NCBI GenBank assembly: GCA_012965455.1
Contig: DTSG01000056.1
Coordinates: 1 to 5,455, forward strand
Direction: 5' to 3'
DNA: 5,455 nucleotides
From: Planctomycetaceae bacterium
Lineage (GTDB): Bacteria; Planctomycetota; Planctomycetia; Pirellulales; Pirellulaceae
Position 1 is the stretch's first letter. Each line of letters begins with the position of its first letter. The translations under genes and the position numbers were made by a program. Positions 1-5,455 of the stretch are shown here, in pieces. The notes beneath the pieces are model-generated. The model worked only from the letters and a program-made list of their open reading frames with translations. It made no database searches and was not told the DNA's origin.

Positions 1-883
1 AAAAAACAGGTGTTTGATTTTCAAATCCCGCCTTGTTTGGCTTCTTTTTAAATACGGATTGAGGTATCTGAAATTCTCCCGTGTCGTATTGTGCAAGGAC
101 AGTCGGAGATTCATCGGAAAGGTCAAACGAACGTGCGACACCTTTTAGTAGTACATCGAAAGCCTGCTGTGTAAATTGGTCAGCGCTATCGAGTGTCTGC
201 TGGCTGTCAAGGCGTCGCCTGAGTGTATCCAATTTGCTTAGTAGAGTACGCCTATCATCCAGTCGCGGTGTTCCGATTGCGAGAGTCATGTCGGACTGGA
301 GATTGCCAGCGCCACTAGGGTCAAATGGGCCCCAGCTAGCGCCGAGTTTATTGGCCGGGTTGAGGCGCGCTGTGTAGTCTGGGTTGCCGACGAATTCGGC
401 TCCCGCGGAACGGGGACCCAGGATGACATTATTAGGAATTCCAGTGGTGGGGTTGATGGTGCCGGCAATACGTGAATAGAGATTCCCCAGATTGGCCTTA
501 GTGGAATTGCCCCCAGAGGCCATATAAGCGGTTGCTGGGCCATGAGATGTCATTCCGTTTTGAAAGCAGCGGACAATCGCTAATTTGTCTGCATGTCTGG
601 CAAGTCCGGAAAAATGACTTCCAAAAGTGACGCCGGGCAACGAGGTCTGTGTTTCACCAAACATCGCACGATAGTCGCTGGGAGACTCCATCTTCGGATC
701 AAATGTCTCATGTTGCGGGGGACCGCCGCCCAAAAAGAGCAGCACAACCGATTTATTGTGAATGACTGAGGGATCGAGAGATCTGGCACGCAGTAGGTCG
801 GTCAGTGCAAGGGATCCAAGACCTAAGGTACCGGCTGTCAGAAAGCTGCGACGGCTGTGTTTATGAGGACGGATGGAAAGCAT
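1..883 (-). CDS. DUF1501 family Tat-exported protein, third in row (3' end cut by window edge)
   Basis: The frame starts at ATG 883-881 and stays open for 294 codons to the left edge, so the C-terminus is missing. The N-terminus holds a clear twin-arginine signal: S10-R11-R12-S13-F14-L15, then a hydrophobic alanine/glycine/leucine stretch to about residue 31. Next come a beta-strand (KSVVLLFL, 44-51) and GGGPPQHETFD (52-62), the first conserved motif of DUF1501, a family of the alkaline phosphatase/sulfatase-like superfamily. Residues 207-268 (RLDDRRTLL to LAQYD) align well by eye with residues 208-268 of the preceding gene, so the two are paralogues. The distal WGEFGRTP and GRDH motifs would lie beyond the edge. 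Only 11 bp separate it from that gene's stop codon, so co-transcription is likely. A GAG overlapping that stop, 9 nt before the ATG, is the only Shine-Dalgarno-like element. The family assignment is firm; substrate and role are unknown. Confidence 0.9.
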   Translation of the reverse strand, partial: MLSIRPHKHSRRSFLTAGTLGLGSLALTDLLRARSLDPSVIHNKSVVLLFLGGGPPQHETFDPKMESPSDYRAMFGETQTSLPGVTFGSHFSGLARHADKLAIVRCFQNGMTSHGPATAYMASGGNSTKANLGNLYSRIAGTINPTTGIPNNVILGPRSAGAEFVGNPDYTARLNPANKLGASWGPFDPSGAGNLQSDMTLAIGTPRLDDRRTLLSKLDTLRRRLDSQQTLDSADQFTQQAFDVLLKGVARSFDLSDESPTVLAQYDTGEFQIPQSVFKKKPNKAGFENQTPVF

Positions 884-894
884 GATAGGGGGCT

Positions 895-2232
895 CTATAG
901 GAGTTCAGCAATTGGTTGATGATCCGTCACATAATGAGGACGCCCCGTTAAATCCGGCACCGTAGCTGTATTTGGGTTGATACCCATCTTTTTATACAAT
1001 GTGGCAATTACTTCTCCGAAGTGGGTAGGTCGATCCGCTGGTAACGCTGCGTGTTTGTCAGTTGCACCGATCACTTGCCCAGTGCGGAGACCCCCGCCGG
1101 CAAGCAACCCGCCGCCAACCTGAGGCCAATGGTCGCGACCGGCATTTTTGTTGATGCGGGGTGTGCGACCGAATTCTCCCCAAGCCACCACCGACACATC
1201 ATCCGCCATTCCCCGATTATGCAGATCCTGAATTAATGCGGCAAGCGCTTGGTCAAAATACGGGAGATGCGTATCACGAGCTTCGGAGAAATTGTTGCTA
1301 TGAAAATCCCAGCGGCCAAAATTCAAAGTAACGACACGGCAGCCAGCTTCGACAAGTCGTCGTGCTAAAAGAAAATGCTGGTTATTGCGTGGTGCACCAT
1401 CACCGTAGCGTTTCTCGTGACCTTGTCCGTAGAGCTCCAGAGTCGCGGGATCTTCATTGGATAGGTCCAATGCTCGGGCTAGTTTACTAGAGGTGAGGAT
1501 GCCCAAGGCTTGAGCGGTAATATCTCCGACTTGCTCGAATACGCGGTCCGCATCCATTTTACGTCTAAATTGATCAAACTGGTTCAGTAGTAAAGTGCGA
1601 TCGGTTAATCGATCTTTGTTGGACCCGTTGAGTACCATGTCACTGCGGGCGGGCCCAGCAGGTCGAAACGCTGCGTGCGAGATCCCTAAGAACCCAGGTA
1701 GTCCGGGGGAACCATAGGGTGGATGGCCGGCATTGGGTGCGAGACCAACAAACGCCGGAACAGCGGGACTGGTGGGTCCCTGTAGCTTGGAAATAGTCGA
1801 CCCCATCGATGGCCAGCCGCCGGTTGGCTCGTTGACTTTGGCGCGGCCAGTGTAACAAATATAGGAATCATGTGCACCGCTGGGCGAACCAACGACGGCG
1901 CGGAGGGGAACGCACTTGTCCATAATCTTCGCGAGATGGGGCAGATGCTCGCAAATCTGGATACCGTTGACATTTGTTGAGATCGGCTGGAATTCACCGC
2001 GTATTTCTGCCGGCGCGTCAGGCTTAAGGTCATACATGTCCTGATGTGGCGGTGCACCCACCAAATAGATCATGATGATTGCTTTGTTAGATCCGCGTAT
2101 GCCTGCCTGCGATTCCAATTGCAATAGCTGGCTGAGCGATAACCCCCCCATTCCCAAGGCACCGACCTGCAGGAACCCACGACGGGTCATGCCGTTACAT
2201 AGTCTGAATTGTTCCGATCCGAGCTGCAGCAT
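895..2232 (-). CDS. DUF1501 family Tat-exported protein, second in row
   Basis: This is a complete 445-residue DUF1501 protein, a normal length for the family. The N-region MLQLGSEQFRLCNG leads into a Tat signal, T16-R17-R18-G19-F20-L21, and a short hydrophobic segment. The first DUF1501 motif reads GAPPHQDMYDLKPDAP (59-74), followed by EIRGEF (77-81), a common subfamily signature. The C-terminal half holds ARRLVEAGCRVV (290-301), WDFHSNN (308-314), WGEFGRTP (351-358) and GRDHWP (365-370). These Asp/His-rich motifs resemble the metal-site region of the alkaline phosphatase-like superfamily, and I infer but cannot show a hydrolytic fold. The start ATG is preceded by GAGA with a 5-nt spacer; an alternative internal Met15 would leave too short a Tat n-region. 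A 190-bp gap separates it from the gene before it, while only 11 bp separate it from the gene after it, so it probably heads a two-gene unit. No substrate can be assigned. Confidence 0.95.
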   Translation of the reverse strand: MLQLGSEQFRLCNGMTRRGFLQVGALGMGGLSLSQLLQLESQAGIRGSNKAIIMIYLVGAPPHQDMYDLKPDAPAEIRGEFQPISTNVNGIQICEHLPHLAKIMDKCVPLRAVVGSPSGAHDSYICYTGRAKVNEPTGGWPSMGSTISKLQGPTSPAVPAFVGLAPNAGHPPYGSPGLPGFLGISHAAFRPAGPARSDMVLNGSNKDRLTDRTLLLNQFDQFRRKMDADRVFEQVGDITAQALGILTSSKLARALDLSNEDPATLELYGQGHEKRYGDGAPRNNQHFLLARRLVEAGCRVVTLNFGRWDFHSNNFSEARDTHLPYFDQALAALIQDLHNRGMADDVSVVAWGEFGRTPRINKNAGRDHWPQVGGGLLAGGGLRTGQVIGATDKHAALPADRPTHFGEVIATLYKKMGINPNTATVPDLTGRPHYVTDHQPIAELL

Positions 2233-2274
2233 AATTTTCTCAAAGGATTACGGTAGAGAAGGTGATTTAATTTT

Positions 2275-2311
2275 CTATTTAATTATATCGACCCTTTAAC
2301 AATAGTTGAAA
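2275..2311 (-). promoter_or_regulatory. Possible sigma70-type promoter for the second DUF1501 gene
   Basis: In the AT-rich part of the 190-bp gap, the minus strand has a perfect TATAAT (2287-2282). TTCAAC lies 17 bp upstream (2310-2305), or TTTCAA with an 18-bp spacer; TTCAAC matches the -35 consensus at only three of six positions. A start near 2275 would give a leader of roughly 43 nt before the ATG at 2232. The position suits an independent promoter for the two downstream DUF1501 genes. The weak -35 and the chance of TATAAT arising in AT-rich DNA keep confidence modest. Confidence 0.35.
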
Positions 2312-2381
2312 CAGGAATGTTGCCTTTGTGGCGTTAAGGATTGCAGAATTTGATGGATTTCGCTTGAAGTACTGCCACTCT

Positions 2382-2389
2382 GGGGGGGG
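2382..2389. repeat. Eight-base G/C homopolymer in the intergenic gap
   Basis: A run of eight G on the plus strand (C on the transcribed strand) lies between the small inverted repeat and the possible promoter. It is the same length as the run that breaks the DUF1553 gene. It lies about 72 bp upstream of the candidate -35, so length variation would not change promoter spacing. No function is evident. Confidence 0.5.
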
Positions 2390-2392
2390 TGT

Positions 2393-2415
2393 GACAGCGT
2401 ATGCCTGCAGCTGTC
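2393..2415. repeat. Small inverted repeat just after the first DUF1501 gene
   Basis: GACAGC (2393-2398) and GCTGTC (2410-2415) form a perfect 6-bp inverted repeat with an 11-base loop, 8 bp after the stop codon at 2423. On the transcribed strand it is followed by a run of C, not T, so it is not a typical intrinsic terminator. It could be a transcript-end or processing hairpin, or chance. Confidence 0.3.
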
Positions 2416-2422
2416 GGTGTAA

Positions 2423-3880
2423 TCAGGCGATGATTTGCTTAATCGGAGCGACGTGTTCCACTCCAACGAGTCGTTGGTCGAGGCCGTCAAAGAAATAGGA
2501 CAGGCGATTGGGGTCAAAACCTAGTTGGTTCAGAATGGTTGCATGGAAGTCGCGTACATGGAATCGGTCTTCCACAGCACGGCTCCCTAACTCATCGGTC
2601 GTGCCCACGCTGACACCGCCCTTAATTCCGCCGCCGGCCATCCACATTGTAAACCCATAACTATTGTGATCACGGCCCGTGCCTTTGGCATATTCGGCAG
2701 TAGGCTGACGGCCGAATTCACCGCCCCAAACGATCAGTGTGTCTTTCAGCATATCACGCTGCTTCAGATCTTTGAGCAGTCCGGCGATCGGCTTGTCGGT
2801 TTCGCCGGCGTGTAAATCGTGGTTCGTTTTCAGGTCTCCATGAGCATCCCAGTTGGCATCATTGTGATTGCCGCCCGAATAGATCTGGATGAAACGGACA
2901 CCGCGCTCGACCAGACGTCTTGCCAACAGGCACTGTCGACCAAAAGTTTTTGATCGAGGATCGTTCAAGCCATAAAGATTATGAGTATCTTCTGTCTCCT
3001 GCTCTAGATCCGTGGCTTCAGGCGCAGCGGTTTGCATGCGAAAAGCCAGTTCATAGTTTGCGATGCGGGCGGCGAGCTGGGAATTGGCGGCACGCTGCTT
3101 CTGATGGTCTTCGTTGTATGTCTTAATGGATTGCAGGATCTTTTGCTGGACTTCCCGGCTCATTCCAGTAGGAGGTTCGAGGTTAAGAATTGGCGTTCCT
3201 TGACTGCGCATGATGGTCGCCTGATAGCTAGCGGGCATGTACCCACAGCTCCAGTTTTTGGCACCGGAGATGGGTCCTCCGCGTGGATCTAACATGACAA
3301 CAAACCCGGGTAGGTTTTGGTTTTCACTTCCCAGACCATAGGTTACCCACGATCCAAGACAGGGACTGCCACTAAGAATGCGGCCACTATTCATCATCAG
3401 CATGGCAGATCCATGAATGGGCGAGTCAGCCGTCATCGAATGGAGAAAGGAGATGTCATCGACCATTTCCGCAGTGTGGGGAAAAAGACTGGAAACCCAT
3501 TTGCCGCATTCGCCATATTGTTTGAAATCCCAACGGGGCTCGACAATGCGGCCCTGAGTCTTGTGTCCACCACGTCCGAACGTTTTGACGTCAATCGTTT
3601 TGTTGTCCATGCCCTTCATGGCTGGTTTGTAATCGAAGGTATCGATGTGACTGGGACCACCATACATATAGAGGAAGATGACCGACTTCGCTTTGGCCGG
3701 AAAATGAGGTGTTTTGGGCGCCAGCGGGTTTTCCCACGCCGTTTGGCCATCGGCAGCCACTAGTTGATTTTGTAGAAACCCATCATCGCTGAGCATGGCT
3801 GCTAGGCTAGTAGCGGTAAAACCGGCACCGGTTTGCCAGATAAACTCGCGTCGTGTTCGTCCGCAGAAATTCTTAGTCAT
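2423..3880 (-). CDS. DUF1501 family Tat-exported protein, first in row, paired with the DUF1553 gene
   Basis: This is a complete 485-residue DUF1501 protein. Its signal is twin-arginine: R8-T9-R10-R11-E12-F13-I14, followed by a Gly/Ala/Thr-rich hydrophobic part to about residue 30. A strand (SVIFLYMY, 66-73) leads to GGPSHIDTFD (74-83). Later motifs are ARRLVERGVRFIQIY (320-334), WDAHGD (344-349), WGGEFGRQP (385-393), GRDHNS (402-407) and a C-terminal block with FDGLDQRLVGVE (464-475). The middle (about 243-300, QQKILQSIKTYNEDHQ onward) is charged and helical and has no match in the next two DUF1501 genes, which marks a different subfamily. It starts 50 bp after the DUF1553 stop on the same strand, the usual pairing in planctomycetes, so one transcript is likely. 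GAGA lies 8 nt before the ATG. Export and the superfamily fold are well supported; the reaction is unknown. Confidence 0.95.
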   Translation of the reverse strand: MTKNFCGRTRREFIWQTGAGFTATSLAAMLSDDGFLQNQLVAADGQTAWENPLAPKTPHFPAKAKSVIFLYMYGGPSHIDTFDYKPAMKGMDNKTIDVKTFGRGGHKTQGRIVEPRWDFKQYGECGKWVSSLFPHTAEMVDDISFLHSMTADSPIHGSAMLMMNSGRILSGSPCLGSWVTYGLGSENQNLPGFVVMLDPRGGPISGAKNWSCGYMPASYQATIMRSQGTPILNLEPPTGMSREVQQKILQSIKTYNEDHQKQRAANSQLAARIANYELAFRMQTAAPEATDLEQETEDTHNLYGLNDPRSKTFGRQCLLARRLVERGVRFIQIYSGGNHNDANWDAHGDLKTNHDLHAGETDKPIAGLLKDLKQRDMLKDTLIVWGGEFGRQPTAEYAKGTGRDHNSYGFTMWMAGGGIKGGVSVGTTDELGSRAVEDRFHVRDFHATILNQLGFDPNRLSYFFDGLDQRLVGVEHVAPIKQIIA

Positions 3881-3930
3881 AATAATGGTCTCGGCCTGTG
3901 GGGCTTAATCGGGGAGAAATAATAGATTAG

Positions 3931-5455
3931 TTAATCAATGTAAAGGAACTCGTTCAGGTTGTAGCTGACAAGGCAGAAGTATTTAAGTGCGTCCCGCTCT
4001 GAGACACCCATCTCGATAAGTTGATCAACCAACTGGACACCGCGGTTAATCTCTTCTTCCGTGACACGGCGTTGGGTCACCTGACTTAGTGCGTGTTGAA
4101 TTTGGTTGGAAAGATTATCGGGCGATTGTTTTCTGAGGAAATCAGCGAAAATACCCGCCTGGCGATTTGTGAAATCGCTGTTGAGTAGGCTCAGTGACTG
4201 GGTTGGTTGAGTTGTTGTGAAACGGACAGGACAGGAAGAATCTACATCCGCAAAATCGAAATTGGCCATCAACGGCAGCACGAGTGAGCGTTTGACAAAT
4301 ATGTAAATTGCTCGCCGAGCGCGCTGCTCTTCGTTGGACGAACCCCATCCAGCGCCTGGTCGAGATTGCCCATGCAGTACCTCGGGTGCAATGATCGGAT
4401 AGAAACTTGGCCCCCCCCATCTGCAGATTCAAAGACTGATTTGCGGCGAGAATCGAATCCCGCAGTTCTTCACTAGTCAGTCGACGAGGATTGAACCGCC
4501 AAATCAATTGATTGGTGGGGTCTTTGGATTCTCCCGTTTTGCTGGATTGCGCACTCATTTGATACGTTGTCGAAAGCATGATCAGCTTGTGCATGCGTTT
4601 GAGTTTCCAATCACCGTCCATTAGTTCGTTTGCCAAATAATCAAGCAATTCTCGGTTTGAAGGTGCCAATCCCCCAGCCCCGAAGTTGTTGGAAGTTGCG
4701 ATGATTCCGTGGCCAAAATGGTGTTGCCATAGTCGATTAGCCATGACGCGGGCCGTCAGGGGGTTCTGTTTGCTGGTAATCCATTTGGCAAGTGCCGTTC
4801 GGCGACCACTGCTCTGGCCATGAACGGATGGGTGGATGTCGGGTTGCGGAGGTGAAAGAACCGATGGAAAACCGGGTTCCACTTTTTCCGCCTGCACATT
4901 GGCATTTCCACGCACCAATATAAAGGTCTCTCGGGGTTTCGGTCCTATCTCCTTAATGACAAGCGTCTTTGCAATCTCGTCTGGACGAGTATCTAGAATA
5001 GATTTACGGCGTTTGACGGCGGCTGCATATTTCTCAACAAGTTGTTGGGATAAGCCCTTGCCGACATACTTCTGCGCTATATCGACGCGAACGCCAATCG
5101 CTTTGAAATCTTCTTTCTCCGGTGGCGTCATGAGTCCCTGAAGTCGGTTATTAAGGTGGTTGATGGTGCGATCTAATTCACCAAGCTCTTTGTCAAGCTG
5201 TTGCCGCATCTGAGACTGCAAGGCCTGATCAGCATTGATGGCGAGCGGTCCGATCGAAGCCGATTGCACTGTGTCATGGCCACGCACACCATACCGTCGG
5301 AATCCTGAGAAGAATGCTAAAAATTGGTAGTAGTCTTTCTGAGAGATCGGGTCCAGTTTGTGATCGTGACAGCGAGCACAGTTGATGGTAAGACCTAGGA
5401 AAACCTGAGATGTGGTGAGCAGGATGTCGTCCAGATCATCATAAAGAGCCTGCTT
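3931..5455 (-). CDS. DUF1549/DUF1553 (PSCyt2/PSD1) protein, 5' end off window and frameshifted at a G8 run
   Basis: The reading is open from the right edge, so the N-terminus (usually a signal peptide, often PSCyt1, and most of PSCyt2) is missing. Counting from the edge, residues 19-37 read FLGLTINCARCHDHKLDPI, the end of a DUF1549/PSCyt2 domain with a CxxCH haem-c-type motif (C26, C29, H30). About 76-106 is charged, Leu-rich and probably coiled coil. DUF1553/PSD1 follows from about 216 (GRRTALAKWITS): NPLTARVMANRLWQHHFG, then RRLTSEELRDSIL near 325-336. After MGG (346-348) the frame is lost in a run of eight G and ends at 4142 with unrelated residues. With one G removed it continues PSFYPIIAPEVLHGQSR, RPGAGWGSSNEEQRARRAIY, CPVRFTTTQPTQSL and ends NLNEFLYID at 3931, the canonical DUF1553 end. 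That gives 507 residues in view. Listed as one CDS because mutation and sequencing error cannot be told apart here; if the run is real, this is a pseudogene or a slippage-dependent gene. Function is uncharacterised. Confidence 0.9.
4411..4418 (-). other. Frameshift site: run of eight G in the DUF1553 coding strand
   Basis: The coding strand reads ATG followed by more G, eight in total, then CCAAG. With eight G the codons are ATG GGG GGG GCC AAG and the protein loses all family similarity. With seven G they are ATG GGG GGG CCA AGT, giving MGGPSFYP, the expected DUF1553 sequence, and the frame stays open for 159 further residues to the stop at 3931. The cause could be a real one-base insertion, a homopolymer miscall, or a slippery site read by polymerase slippage. 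The sequence alone does not decide. Confidence 0.9.

Noticed and set aside
81..377. A 98-codon plus-strand frame near the left edge.
   Set aside because: It is antisense to the partial third DUF1501 gene, Ser/Arg-rich and without family features.
286..789. Two minus-strand frames (286-543 and 580-789) over the left-hand gene.
   Set aside because: They are out-of-frame shadows. The true frame runs from 883 to the edge and carries the Tat signal and GGGPPQHETFD.
1686..2057. A 123-codon minus-strand frame inside the second DUF1501 gene.
   Set aside because: It is a shifted frame inside an intact conserved gene and has no recognisable domain.
2393..2415. The inverted repeat as an intrinsic terminator.
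   Set aside because: The stem is only 6 bp, the loop is 11 bases, and no T-run follows on the transcribed strand, so it is kept only as a weak repeat.
3317..3763. A 148-codon plus-strand reading frame opposite the first DUF1501 gene.
   Set aside because: It lies wholly antisense to a strongly supported gene, shows no recognisable domain, and fits a chance antisense frame.
4142..4410. The out-of-frame tail after the G8 run as a genuine alternative C-terminus of the DUF1553 protein.
   Set aside because: These residues (Arg/Ser/Thr-rich, ending PGGYFR) resemble nothing in the family, while another frame over the same bases gives the canonical DUF1553 sequence.
4836..5141. A 101-codon plus-strand frame opposite the DUF1553 gene.
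   Set aside because: It is antisense to the coiled-coil and linker region of a family-matching frame and has no features of its own.
5285..5287. GTG at 5287 as the start of the DUF1553 gene.
   Set aside because: The same frame is open upstream to the window edge and encodes conserved DUF1549 sequence including CARCH, so this GTG is an internal valine.

Overview
The window looks like planctomycete chromosomal DNA. All four genes lie on the minus strand and belong to protein families greatly expanded in Planctomycetes (and related Verrucomicrobia/Lentisphaerae): one DUF1549/DUF1553 (PSCyt2/PSD1) protein followed by three consecutive DUF1501 proteins. Base composition is moderate and start codons are preceded by at most a GAG(A) remnant of a Shine-Dalgarno sequence. 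I see no tRNA, rRNA, CRISPR array, insertion sequence or phage gene.

Layout in transcription order, right to left. (1) 5455-3931: the C-terminal part of a DUF1549/DUF1553 protein, cut by the right edge. It carries a CxxCH haem-type motif and a full DUF1553 domain, but the reading frame breaks at an eight-G run at 4418-4411. Removing one G restores a continuous 507-residue reading. (2) After 50 bp, 3880-2423: a complete 485-residue DUF1501 protein with a Tat-type signal. (3) After 190 bp holding a possible promoter and a small inverted repeat, 2232-895: a complete 445-residue DUF1501 protein of a different subfamily. (4) After only 11 bp, 883-1: the first 294 residues of a third DUF1501 protein, running off the left edge.

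How they may work together. DUF1549/DUF1553 and DUF1501 genes are commonly found as neighbours in planctomycetes. The usual picture is an exported, possibly haem-bearing, surface-associated protein paired with a Tat-exported protein of the alkaline-phosphatase/sulfatase-like superfamily. Their biochemical role is not established. The first two genes here form that standard pair. The last two look like an added, translationally close DUF1501 pair, probably with its own promoter. The most notable points are the homopolymer frameshift and the unbalanced ratio of three DUF1501 genes to one DUF1553 gene. I found no convincing sign of a wholly new system.
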